Source: Paracerasibacillus soli (GTDB taxonomy: Bacteria; Bacillota; Bacilli; Bacillales; Amphibacillaceae). From it: DNA of 64,000 bases. Both the position numbers and the translations under genes were made by a program. The DNA is taken from NCBI RefSeq assembly GCF_034006335.1, contig NZ_JAWDIQ010000002.1. One strand, 5' to 3'. A model generated the notes under the pieces. That model saw nothing but the letters and a program-made list of their open reading frames with translations, had not been told where the DNA came from and made no database searches. Position 1 is the stretch's first letter. Every line of letters begins with the position of its first letter. This document shows positions 8,117-17,088 of this stretch, in pieces.

Positions 8117-9157
8117 TTAGTAGTCTAGCTTTCTTAAAGCATTTAATGGTAGTCTACTGAAAAAATAATCACTGCGCTTTTCGATAAAATAATTGTAAGA
8201 TCTAACAAGTATATTTTTATCTTGCTTTGCCACGCCTAGATAATAAAGATTAAACGGAGATTCCATCGGTAATGTTTCTAATATTTTAATTGCCTTTTCA
8301 TGATTACCTTTTGCAATTTCAATATGAGCTTGTTCACTTTTATCATTTGTTTCAATCCCATCAACTTGTCCAAAATGTGCTGACAAAAATGGAATGTTGT
8401 TATTATCAATCATTTTGCTGTATTCAAAGGCATTATTTTTCAAAAATAATCGTTTCGCTTCGTTTAAATGGTACATCCCTTGATGATACGTATCAAATGT
8501 ATACGTCAATCCTAGGTTCGTATTTATATTAGCCTTTGTTAGTTCGTTATTCGTTTCTGTCAATGCTCGAAATGCATACTTTCTAGCAATAATTAGTTCA
8601 TTCCTCATCCAATAATAAATAAATAATTGTTGGTGAAGTCGAAACTGAAAACAAGATAATAAATAGCGATCTTCAACTTGGTCAAACAACTCAGGCTGTA
8701 TATCTAGGAAATTACCAATATTTCCAAAATCCTTTACATCTTGGTATAAAGCCAACTTGGATAGCTTTATCACACATAGTAATTCAGGCTCACCATTCTT
8801 TAGTTGCGTAAATTGCTTGATGAGTGCAGCTGGGGATTGTTTGTTAGTACGCCTATCAAGAATGAGTTGATAGACCTTTCCCCAATTTTGATTATTAGGA
8901 TTATCCGATTCGATATTTATATTTACGAGTAACTGCAAATCCTCATATAGTCCGTTCACATATAAAAATTCTAATCCCTTTTTTTGGAATTCCGGGTTCA
9001 TCGTCGTTAAACAAAAGTCTCGGATAATAGCGTTAGCTTCTTGGTTTGGATATTCATGCGTGATCAAAGTAATAATTTGTCCAAAATTTATATTTGGAGA
9101 ATGTAACAAAAACTCAAATTGCTTCGGCATTGTGATTTTGTATGCAGATTTACACAT
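8117..9157 (-). CDS. AimR-family peptide receptor, short at the N-terminus
   Basis: A 346-residue helical TPR-like protein that aligns along its whole length with phage AimR. Matching blocks include FLLHSPNINFGQIITL with HEYPNQEANAIIRDFCL near residues 15-50, GKVYQLILD, ARKYAFRALTETNNE near 191-205, GLTYTFDTYHQGMYHLNEA, DNNNIPFLSAHFG, and the C-terminal KQDKNILVRSYNYF and DYFFSRLPLNAL. AimR binds an imported hexapeptide and switches transcription of a lysis-lysogeny RNA. The start at 9157 follows AAGGAATTAACT. Only about 22 residues precede FLLHS, so the first helices of the usual DNA-binding domain (about 24 residues) are missing. No in-frame start lies upstream before a stop. No phage gene is nearby. 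The target is unknown. Confidence 0.85.
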   Translation of the reverse strand: MCKSAYKITMPKQFEFLLHSPNINFGQIITLITHEYPNQEANAIIRDFCLTTMNPEFQKKGLEFLYVNGLYEDLQLLVNINIESDNPNNQNWGKVYQLILDRRTNKQSPAALIKQFTQLKNGEPELLCVIKLSKLALYQDVKDFGNIGNFLDIQPELFDQVEDRYLLSCFQFRLHQQLFIYYWMRNELIIARKYAFRALTETNNELTKANINTNLGLTYTFDTYHQGMYHLNEAKRLFLKNNAFEYSKMIDNNNIPFLSAHFGQVDGIETNDKSEQAHIEIAKGNHEKAIKILETLPMESPFNLYYLGVAKQDKNILVRSYNYFIEKRSDYFFSRLPLNALRKLDY

Positions 9158-9694
9158 AGTTAATTCCTTCCCAATATTTTTTAAATAGTATATGTATCTT
9201 ATATACTCCCTTTTATGTTCGATATAAATTTGTAAGTAGTTTCTCTATGGAGTTAAAATAACGAAGGTTGAAAGTGAATTATTCTTAGGAGCATGTTGCG
9301 TATCGAACTTTCTGTTAATATGTATCATATCATGATTACCAATTTTTTCAACAACATTCGTTCGACAATTCTCGTGGGCTTTTCCCAATTTACAGCTGTT
9401 TTTTTTGTAGTTTGATGGGATAAAATGCATGATACTTGGGAAAGCCATACTTTATATTATTTGTAAAATATGTCGACCTTTCTCAAAAAATGTCATAATA
9501 CTTTCCCTTTTTTTTATAACAAGTGAAGTGGTATGTAACCTTTTAACACCATTAGTAGAGTTGTTCATATCATCCATACGATTGTTAGGGAACGAATTGG
9601 AATTTTTCTAGCTGCTGATACGCTATTTACCCCCGCATATTTTTGAAGTGAAAGATATATAGTCAAGTAGCTTGCCATATAAACAAGGCCAATT

Positions 9695-9738
9695 AAAAAA
9701 GGAGACCGGAAATGGGGTCTGACCCCACTCCCGGTCTC
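9695..9738 (-). terminator. Terminator of spoIIQ with nested GGGGTCTGACCCC palindrome
   Basis: GGAGACCGG and CCGGTCTC form the outer stem, and the loop is itself the palindrome GGGGTCTGACCCC (9714-9726). On the minus strand it is followed by CTTTTTTAATT. It ends the spoIIQ transcript. The remaining bases to aimR (9158-9694) are AT-rich without a gene I can support. Confidence 0.87.
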
Positions 9739-9763
9739 GTGACTTTTTTATTATTGCGACGTT

Positions 9764-10644
9764 TTATTCTGTGTCTTCTTCGTTTGTTTCATCTGCGTCT
9801 TCTTCGTCGTCTGTTTTGTCTTCTTCATCTACTTTGTCTTCGTTATCATCTAGCTTTTCTTCGTCATCTTCATCCGTGTCTTCTTCCAATCCTTCTTCAT
9901 CCGCATCTACATTTGCTTCTGTTTCGTCATCGGAATCATTTTCGATTACTTCTTCTGTTTCTAGTGATGCTAACTTACTGACCGGTTGATTGAAGAAAAG
10001 TTCTGGGTTCACTTCTTTCCCATCTTTTCTTAGCTCAAAGTGAACATGTACACCATTGTCTTTTCCAAACAAGTTTTTACCAGCTGTGCCTAGTGCATCT
10101 CCTTGTTTTACCTCATCGCCTTCTTTAACAGAAACTTCTCCAAGACTAGCATAATAAGTATGCACCTCGTTGTCATGATCTAAAACAACAACGTTACCTA
10201 GTAATGGATCTTCTTTTACTTCTGATACAGTACCGCTTAGCGATGCGATAACATCAAATTCTTCTCCGTCTTCAGATGCAATATCGATTCCCGTACTTTG
10301 ATAGTAGCGCTTATTATAATGGACTAGTGCGTTTGCACGATCTTCTTCACTAGCATCATAGTCGAAGAATTTAGTAACGATTGTTGCTTCGTTATCGTCC
10401 TTGACCGGCATTTCAATCATTTCTTGCGGGTCCATTACCGATTGTGCATCTTTGTCATGTAAATTTGGAGTATATGAATCTCCTTCCTTACCAGCCCTGG
10501 CATTTGATTGCCAACATTTTGGAACCAAATAACAGCTGTTAATAAAAGAGCAGCTACTACCAAATATACAGCTGGAAAAAACCATCTCTTACGATAAATA
10601 CGACTCCATTTGTTTTGTGGAGTTCCTTTGTTTTCCTCTTTCAT
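9764..10644 (-). CDS. spoIIQ: Stage II sporulation protein Q, SpoIIQ (frameshifted)
   Basis: A forespore membrane protein, about 293 residues after repair, that binds SpoIIIAH of the mother cell across the intermembrane space to form the engulfment/feeding-tube channel. A single transmembrane segment (FFPAVYLVVAALLLTAVIWF) lies at residues 22-41, followed by an extracellular M23/LytM-like domain with SLSGTVSEV, GDALGTAGKNLFG and the GVHVHFELRKDG motif. The first metal-ligand motif is not obvious, as in the degenerate B. subtilis protein. A 60-residue Asp/Glu-rich tail ends the protein. One A is missing from the run at 10503-10505: frame one reads NVGNQMPGLV and the correct frame continues NARAGKEGDSY. 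Start ATG follows GAGGTGATGATTC. Confidence 0.9.
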
Positions 10645-10820
10645 GAATCATCACCTCAGCAACCATTCTGTTCAGAAAGAGGAAAAACTATACATCCTAA
10701 TCAAACTTTTTTACTTTTTTATGTGTTTTTTTAAAAAGATAGGACATATTAAGAAATTCCCGTGTTTTTTATATTATTTATCGTATTTTTATATAGTAGT
10801 TTATCATCTCGTCATGCAGG

Positions 10821-11969
10821 TCATCTCGACACTAATGCAGGAACCGAATCCGTCATTTTTGTAATTTCAATATCTTGATAATAATATTTGACAATCTCTT
10901 CATAAGTTTTTCCTTCTTGTGCCATTCCGTTTGCGCCGTATTGGCTCATCCCAACACCATGGCCGAATCCTTTCGTTGTGAAAATAAGATGATTGTTTTT
11001 TTGTTTCACTGTAAAGTCATTCGAACGTAAATTTAACTTTTCGCGCGCCACTCTTCCTGAAAACTTATGCTCACCAATTGTTATCTCCTTTACACGTTCA
11101 CTTTCTGTTCGCGACACTGCAATCGGTATTTCTTGGTTTGCCGGTAATTGAATATTGAGCGCCGTGGCAACCTCGCCTATTTCCATTATCTTTTGGTCTA
11201 GGAACTTTGGTGAATCTTTATCCCATTCACTCTTTACACTACGTAAATATGGCAATTCATCTTTCCAATAATCCTCTGAATTCTCGGTAAAGCCATTACT
11301 TGTAGAAAAGAACGCTGGGAAGATAGGATTATTTTTATAGGTGAGTATTTCACCTTTTGTTGCATTTACAGCTTCTGTTATTTTTGACATCTTTTCATGG
11401 TAATCTGCGCCCCATTTTTTCTTCAATTCATCATCATTGCTATATACTTGATGATTCTCCGTATCTGTCACATCATAGCCATCTGGATTTTCTCCCTTTT
11501 CTTGGAGTAATAAATTGACGATAAATGTCCGCGCTGCTAATGCTTGTGCCTTCAGTGCTTCTAATTCGAATTCAGCTGGCATTTCATTCGCAATCACTCG
11601 TGATACATACGTTTCAAAAGGAACATCTTCTATATCCTCCGTTTGATGCCGCATTACACTTACTGTAACCGCCGCTTCCTCCTCTTCTTCCTCTGCTACA
11701 GTTTCTACGTTTTGCATCTTTTTTTCTATTGCAACTTGTTCGTGCGTATCTTTAGAAATAAATGGTAGCACCACTAAAGTAGGTAAAAATAAAATCATGC
11801 AAATGAGCCCTACTATTACAAGTCCTGGTAATTTCCACGCTCCCTGCTTACGTGTTTGGAAGGATTGTTTTGCCTTCATTGGGCGTTGATTAGTACTTTT
11901 TCTAATTTTTAATTTTGCAAGTTGCTTCTTATTCCACTTTTTTCGATTGAATGTTGGCCGTTTGTGCAT
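10821..11969 (-). CDS. spoIID: Stage II sporulation protein D, SpoIID
   Basis: A 382-residue membrane-anchored lytic transglycosylase that cuts glycan strands of septal peptidoglycan so that engulfment can start, working with SpoIIM and SpoIIP. After a basic cytoplasmic N-terminus comes one transmembrane segment (KLPGLVIVGLICMILFLPTL, about residues 47-66). The catalytic domain contains ETYVSRVIANEMPAEFELEA with the essential glutamate near 147, LKAQALAARTF, and the late motif GHGVGMSQYGANGMA near 354. Next gene upstream in B. subtilis order is murAA, but here the dpp cluster lies between them. Intact. Confidence 0.95.
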   Translation of the reverse strand: MHKRPTFNRKKWNKKQLAKLKIRKSTNQRPMKAKQSFQTRKQGAWKLPGLVIVGLICMILFLPTLVVLPFISKDTHEQVAIEKKMQNVETVAEEEEEEAAVTVSVMRHQTEDIEDVPFETYVSRVIANEMPAEFELEALKAQALAARTFIVNLLLQEKGENPDGYDVTDTENHQVYSNDDELKKKWGADYHEKMSKITEAVNATKGEILTYKNNPIFPAFFSTSNGFTENSEDYWKDELPYLRSVKSEWDKDSPKFLDQKIMEIGEVATALNIQLPANQEIPIAVSRTESERVKEITIGEHKFSGRVAREKLNLRSNDFTVKQKNNHLIFTTKGFGHGVGMSQYGANGMAQEGKTYEEIVKYYYQDIEITKMTDSVPALVSR

Positions 11970-12201
11970 CGTTATTTTCCTCCCTCATCTCTAGCATCTT
12001 ACTATTAAACTTATACACAAACATAAAATAATAGAACTACTATTATTAATTGATTGCGTGTAGGCCGTATAGATAGCACCATTTATTTTTAAGCTACCCG
12101 ATACTGTAAAAATGAGACAAGATAACCGTTCATGCAAATTCATTCCTAAGTCATTGCCAAGTTGAAAGGAGAATACCATTCAAGTCGCGTCTATTTCCCA
12201 C

Positions 12202-12248
12202 AAAAAGAGGCTAAAATGAGAGGGTAGCCCTCCTATCTTGGCCTCTTT
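12202..12248 (-). terminator. Terminator of the dpp-ykf cluster
   Basis: On the minus strand AAAGAGGC and GCCTCTTT close a long stem whose inner part GGAGGGCTACCCTCTC also pairs; a T run follows. It lies directly after the last gene, ykfD. Between it and spoIID (11970-12201) I see no gene. Confidence 0.82.
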
Positions 12249-12254
12249 CTACAG

Positions 12255-13263
12255 TTATTTTCCTTTAATCAAAACTTTTGGTGTATCCCTTCCTTCTTTT
12301 ACATCATTGTATAAATGACAAGCTACATGATGATGTGCTTCTACTTCTTTCCACTGTGGTGTTTTTTGGGAGCAAATGTCCATTGCCATTGGACAGCGTG
12401 TTCGAAACACACAACCACTTGGGGGATCAATGGGGCTCGGTAATTCCCCTTCTAAAATAATCCGCTCCCGCTTCTCTTCTATATCTGGATTATGGAATCG
12501 GGATGGCCGACAAAAGTGCTTTTGTATACGGATGAAGTGGGTTGTCATACAAAGACTTTGCCGCGGTTAATTCTACTAGATGTCCTAAATACATGACACC
12601 AATTCTATCGGAAAAATGTTTTACCATAGATAAATCATGTGCGATAAATAAAAATGTTAAGCCTTTATCAATTTGTAACTTCTTTAATAGGTTCACGACT
12701 TGCGCTTGAACCGAGACGTCTAATGCCGAAATCGGCTCATCTGCAATAATAAATTGCGGATTTAACGCAAGTGCACGTGCAATACCAATTCGTTGACGCT
12801 GTCCGCCACTAAATTCATGTGGGTAACGGTTGGCATGATCACGATTTAAGCCCACCTCTTCTAATAGTTCATACACACGTTCTAATTGTTCCTTTTTTGA
12901 CTGATACATTTTATGTACAATCATCGGCTCCGCTATAATTTCTTGCACAGTTGAACGTGGATTTAAAGAAGCGTATGGATCTTGGAAAATCATTTGCATA
13001 CTGCGATAAAATGTAAACTTTTCTTTTTCATTCAAGTCATGGACGTTCTTTCCAGCAAACATCACATCGCCAGCAGTCTTTTCATAAAGCCCCATAATCG
13101 TGCGGCCAATCGTTGACTTCCCACAGCCTGATTCACCCACTAGTCCAAACGTTTCTCCTTGATGCACATGAAAGGAAACTCCATCTACCGCTTTTAGTAT
13201 TTGTTTTTTTCCCAAATCAAAATGCTTTTTCAATTTGTTTACTTGTAAAATTGGTTCACTCAT
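12255..13263 (-). CDS. ykfD: Oligopeptide ABC transporter ATPase, YkfD/OppF-type (frameshifted)
   Basis: One of two ATPases powering peptide import through DppBC, about 335 residues after repair. It shows Walker A GESGCGKSTIGR near residue 42, Q-loop MIFQDPYASLNPR, signature FSGGQRQRIGIARAL, Walker B FIIADEPISALD and H-loop FIAHD. The C-terminal oligopeptide-type Cys-rich region (CVFRTRCPMAMDIC) follows. Frame one stops at 12490-12492 after SAIPIP. Dropping one base gives NPDIEEKRERI and restores the domain. The ATG at 13263 is preceded by GGGAG. As the last gene after dppE and ykfA, it holds the place of B. subtilis ykfD. Confidence 0.88.
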
Positions 13264-13340
13264 CTTCTTTTGTCTCCCCCATATGTATAAAATCTCATAA
13301 CGGCACCTATTGCTATATATCGTTTTGTTCAGGAATTTTT

Positions 13341-14261
13341 CTATTGTACGCCTGCGCAAATCTTTAATTCTTTCTTCGTTGTGTCTAACATTGCTTCCGT
13401 CCCAAGTGGAATCGCAAAATGCGGAAAGCAATGTCCAATCCGAAAACCAGCCATAACTGGACATGATAATGTTGAGAAATAATGAGAAAACACATCTTGC
13501 AATGACAATGTTGGGCCCTTTCCACCTTCTGAGTGAGCAAAGTCACCTACTACAATCCCCGCCACTTCTTGTAATTTCCCAGCTAACAACAATTGATTTA
13601 GCATCGCGTCTACTTGATATGGTACTTCTCCTATATCCTCGATTAATAATATATTTCCTTTTGTCTCAATTTCATAAGGTGTTCCAAGTGTACCGACCAA
13701 AAGGGACAGATTCCCACCTACGAGACGTCCTGTTGCTTTCCCAGATACGTATGTATGTAAAGGGGATATGGCCTCGGTATAATGTAGTTTTACTGGTGTA
13801 AATAGTTGTTGAAAACTTTGGGCACTTAATGCATCAAAAGTTGGATCACCAACATCAGAGGCTGCCATCGGGCCATGAAATGTAACAAGCCCTGTCTGTT
13901 GTCGAATTGCAGTATGTAAATAAGTAATATCACTATAACCCCACATAATTTTTGGGTTGTTACGGATTAATTGAAAATCTATGTTTGGTATAAGTCTTCC
14001 AGTCCCATAACCACCCCTAGCAAAAAAGATTGCTTTTACCGTGGAATCTCGTACCATTTCATGAAAATCTATTAGTCTTTGTTCATCCGTACCAGCTAAA
14101 TAGCCATAAACTGATTGCGTAAATTTGCCTAACTTGACGTGAAGTCCAAGCTCTTGGAAAAATGAATAGGATTGTTTGAGTTGTTTTTGATTTGGGGGTC
14201 CTGCTGGAGCAATGATACCAACTGTATCACCTTTTTGTAAGCGTTGCGGTAAAATCATCAT
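13341..14261 (-). CDS. ykfA: Muramoyltetrapeptide LD-carboxypeptidase (S66), YkfA-like
   Basis: A 306-residue cytoplasmic serine peptidase of family S66 (LdcA) that removes the terminal D-alanine from imported murein tetrapeptides. The family landmarks are GDTVGIIAPAGPP near residue 11, GGYGTGRLIP, the nucleophile region MWGYSDITYLHTA near 111, FHGPMAASD, the acidic residue in LLIEDIGEVPYQVD near 207, and the catalytic histidine region GHCFPHFAIPLGT. The ATG at 14261 is preceded by TAGGTAATGAA. An intercistronic hairpin separates it from dppE. In B. subtilis ykfA also follows dppE. Confidence 0.9.
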   Translation of the reverse strand: MMILPQRLQKGDTVGIIAPAGPPNQKQLKQSYSFFQELGLHVKLGKFTQSVYGYLAGTDEQRLIDFHEMVRDSTVKAIFFARGGYGTGRLIPNIDFQLIRNNPKIMWGYSDITYLHTAIRQQTGLVTFHGPMAASDVGDPTFDALSAQSFQQLFTPVKLHYTEAISPLHTYVSGKATGRLVGGNLSLLVGTLGTPYEIETKGNILLIEDIGEVPYQVDAMLNQLLLAGKLQEVAGIVVGDFAHSEGGKGPTLSLQDVFSHYFSTLSCPVMAGFRIGHCFPHFAIPLGTEAMLDTTKKELKICAGVQ

Positions 14262-14345
14262 TTCATTACCTACTTTCTGTTTATGTAGATTGTTAACTAT
14301 GGTCATTCTCTCTTTATAGTTATACGTTTTGCGTCATTAGGTGAA

Positions 14346-14372
14346 GATTGCCCTCATGATGCAAGGGCAATC
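14346..14372 (-). promoter_or_regulatory. Intercistronic hairpin between dppE and ykfA
   Basis: GATTGCCCT and AGGGCAATC form a perfect nine-pair stem with a nine-base loop but no following T run. Such hairpins behind binding-protein genes often protect the upstream mRNA so that the binding protein is made in excess over the transporter. That role is inferred from position. Confidence 0.6.
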
Positions 14373-14393
14373 CCAACCTATTCTTTCTATCCT

Positions 14394-16058
14394 TTAATTC
14401 TTATCCGCGTACTTCAAGTCAAAATAACCGACCGGGTGGCGTAAAATACCTGTTACACCATCCGCTTCAAGAACGACGGTATTGTAATAGCGAATGGGCA
14501 TAATAAACATTTCTTCTGCAAGCATCTTTTCTGCTTCAAATAAATAATCCCAACGTTTTGCTTCATCTGCTTCTGTTTTTCCATGCGCAATTAGCTCATC
14601 ATATTCTTTACTAGAATAGCCGGTTCTGTTCATGTAGGAATCCGTAATAAAGCTTTCCAAGAAGTTAACTGGATCGTTATAGTCGTTAATAAATGAACTT
14701 CGTGAGAACTGTAACTCCAAGTCTTTTTGTGCCTCAGAGAATACACCCCACTCCTGGTTCTCTAACGTGACTTCCACATCTAATGTTTCATGGAACATAT
14801 CTTGTAATGCTTCAGCCACTGCTTTATTCGAATCACTTGTGTTGTACGATAAAGTAATTTCCGGTAGTTCATCGTATCCTTCTTCTTTCATACCTTCTTC
14901 CAATAATTGTTTTGCTTTATCTGCATCAAATGTTACTAAATCGCCATTTACATCACGGAAGTCTTTGCCATCTGGACCAGTAAACCCAGGGTTAATAAAT
15001 CCATATGCAGGTTCGACACCATTTTTTACAACATATTTAGCAATATCTTCACGGTTTACAGCATACGCAAATGCTTGCCTAATTTTCTTATTTTGGAATG
15101 GTTCCATTTCTACATTAAAGCGGTAAAACTCTAATCCACCTTGTTCACCAATATACACATTATCTCCATCAATTAATTCATCAGATAGTTCAGCTGGAAT
15201 ACTTGCAGTGTCAAGCTCACCACTTTGGAACATCGAATATTGTGTATTCGATTCGTTTACCATTGCAAAATGAACTTTATCCAACTTCACAGCATCTGCA
15301 TCCCAATATTGCTCATTTTTCTCAAAAAGCATTTCTTCATCGTGTTTCCATTCGACTAATTTAAATGGACCGTTCCCAACAAACGTTTCCGCCTCCGTAT
15401 GCCAATCAGGATTTTCAGCAGCTACTTTATGATTAATCGGGAAAAATGCCGGATTTGTTAGTAGGTCTAGGAAAAATCCTGTCGGTGCAGTTAAAACAAC
15501 TTCTAACGTTTGCTCATCAACTGCTGTAACTTTCACATCATCTTCTGATCCTTCTCCAGCATTATAAGCTTCAGCACCTTCAATGAAATATGCTAAAAAC
15601 GCTGCTTCTGATTGTGTATTTGGATCAAGCATATATTTCCATGCAAATTCAAAGTCTTCTGCAACGACTGGATCGCCGTTAGACCATTTTGCGCCATCAC
15701 GAATCGTAAATGTATACGTTAAACCATCATCCGAAATTTCCCATTCGCTTGCGGTTGCTTCTTTAGGTACATGTTGCTCATCTAAACGAGTTAAACCTTC
15801 CATCAAGTTGTTCAATGGATCCCATGAAACTTGGTCAAATCCAATGGATGGATCTAAGGACTTTGGCTCTGTTCCATTGTTTAGTTGTAACACTTTTTCC
15901 CCAACGTCTTCTTTTTCAGTCGCCTTATTATCATCAGTTTCAGATGTATTTGTTTCCCCTTTGTCTTCTGGTTCTTTACCTGCATCTTCATTTGCCGTAC
16001 AAGCTGCTAACACGAATGCAACAAGTAAGGTAAAGCAAAACAGTAATAATTTCCTCAT
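14394..16058 (-). CDS. dppE: Peptide-binding lipoprotein DppE
   Basis: A 554-residue family 5 extracellular solute-binding protein. The signal peptide with lipobox FVLAAC puts the lipid-modified cysteine near residue 20, followed by an acidic linker (NEDAGKEPEDKGETNTSETD). Typical blocks are LNNGTEPKSLDPS, ASEWEISDDGLTYTFTIRDG near 101-120, WSNGDPVVAEDFEFAWKY, GNGPFKLVEW, the IRQAFAYAVNRE helix and the C-terminal IMPIRYYNTV. It binds di- or oligopeptides outside the membrane and delivers them to DppBC. Start ATG follows AAGGGGGAG. Intact. It is immediately downstream of dppD and upstream of ykfA. Confidence 0.94.
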   Translation of the reverse strand: MRKLLLFCFTLLVAFVLAACTANEDAGKEPEDKGETNTSETDDNKATEKEDVGEKVLQLNNGTEPKSLDPSIGFDQVSWDPLNNLMEGLTRLDEQHVPKEATASEWEISDDGLTYTFTIRDGAKWSNGDPVVAEDFEFAWKYMLDPNTQSEAAFLAYFIEGAEAYNAGEGSEDDVKVTAVDEQTLEVVLTAPTGFFLDLLTNPAFFPINHKVAAENPDWHTEAETFVGNGPFKLVEWKHDEEMLFEKNEQYWDADAVKLDKVHFAMVNESNTQYSMFQSGELDTASIPAELSDELIDGDNVYIGEQGGLEFYRFNVEMEPFQNKKIRQAFAYAVNREDIAKYVVKNGVEPAYGFINPGFTGPDGKDFRDVNGDLVTFDADKAKQLLEEGMKEEGYDELPEITLSYNTSDSNKAVAEALQDMFHETLDVEVTLENQEWGVFSEAQKDLELQFSRSSFINDYNDPVNFLESFITDSYMNRTGYSSKEYDELIAHGKTEADEAKRWDYLFEAEKMLAEEMFIMPIRYYNTVVLEADGVTGILRHPVGYFDLKYADKN

Positions 16059-16076
16059 GCGTAAAACTCCCCCTTT

Positions 16077-17079
16077 TTATTTTGTGGCGGTATTCGCCAA
16101 AAGCTGTTTTGCCCGCTCATCCTGTAACCAGCAATGCACAATATGTGATGTGCTGCGTTCAGACTGAAACGGGTAAACTTTATTGCACACCTCCATTGCA
16201 AAAGGACATCTTGCTGTAAACGGACATCCCTTTGGAGGTGAGAATAAATCTGGTGGTGTTCCATCAATCGGTTGTAATGCTTCTTGTACATCTAATCGTG
16301 GTACGGAATTTAACAAACCTTTCGTGTACGGATGCTCGGCATGATAAAATATTTCTCGCTTCGTACCTGTTTCGATAATTTTTCCCGCATACATCACTGC
16401 AATTCGATCGGCAATTTTTGCAACGACACCAAGATCATGCGTAATTAAAATGATCGAGACACCTGTGACACGTTGGATTTTCTCAAATAACTCTAATATT
16501 TGTGCTTGAATCGTCACATCAAGCGCAGTTGTAGGCTCATCTGCGATAAGTAATTCTGGTTCACAAATAAGTGCAATCGCGATAACAATGCGTTGGCGCA
16601 TACCACCACTAAATTGGTGAGGATATTGTTTTAGTCTTTCCTTCTGGATTTGGTATGCCAACTAAATGCATCATTTCTATTGCCTTTTCTTGTGCTTCTT
16701 TCCCAGTCACATTTTGATGTTGTTTCAACCCTTCCATGAGTTGAGTGCCAATTGTTAAGGTTGGATTTAAAGCAGTCATCGGATCTTGGAAAATCATTGA
16801 AATATCTAAACCTCGTATCGCCCGCATTTCCTTTTCGGATACTTTTGTTAAGTCCTTTCCCTTAAACATTACATTGCCTTGCACTATTTTTCCGGGTGGA
16901 CTCGGGATAAGCCGCATAATTGCATTTGAAGTTACACTTTTCCCACACCCAGATTCACCAACGATTGCGAGTGTCTCCCCTTTATGCAAATGGAAATCCA
17001 CACCACGAACAGCCTGAACTGTCCCACCATATGTTGAAAAGTTTACGTGTAGATTTTTGACTTCAAGTATTTTTTCCAC
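16077..17079 (-). CDS. dppD: Peptide ABC transporter ATPase DppD (frameshifted)
   Basis: The first ATPase of the peptide importer, about 333 residues after repair. Visible motifs are Walker A GESGCGKSVTSNAIMR, MIFQDPMTALNPTL, signature QFSGGMRQRIVIAIAL, Walker B LLIADEPTTALD, H-loop LITHDLGVVA and the C-terminal CPFTARCPFAMEVC of the oligopeptide group. The frame breaks at 16640-16641, where an extra G turns PNPEERLKQYP into a reading that ends at ISSPI. The GTG at 17079 follows TAGGTG; an earlier GTG at 17088 almost touches the dppC stop codon. Translation is probably coupled to dppC. Confidence 0.88.
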
Positions 17080-17088
17080 TTTGTACAC

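Noticed and set aside
7838..9157. Rap-Phr or PlcR-PapR pair
   Set aside because: The receptor aligns with AimR along its length and lacks both the PlcR-type HTH and the Rap N-terminal bundle.
9245..9448. 67-residue minus-strand frame upstream of aimR
   Set aside because: No ribosome binding site, no recognisable composition, AT-rich region; probably chance.
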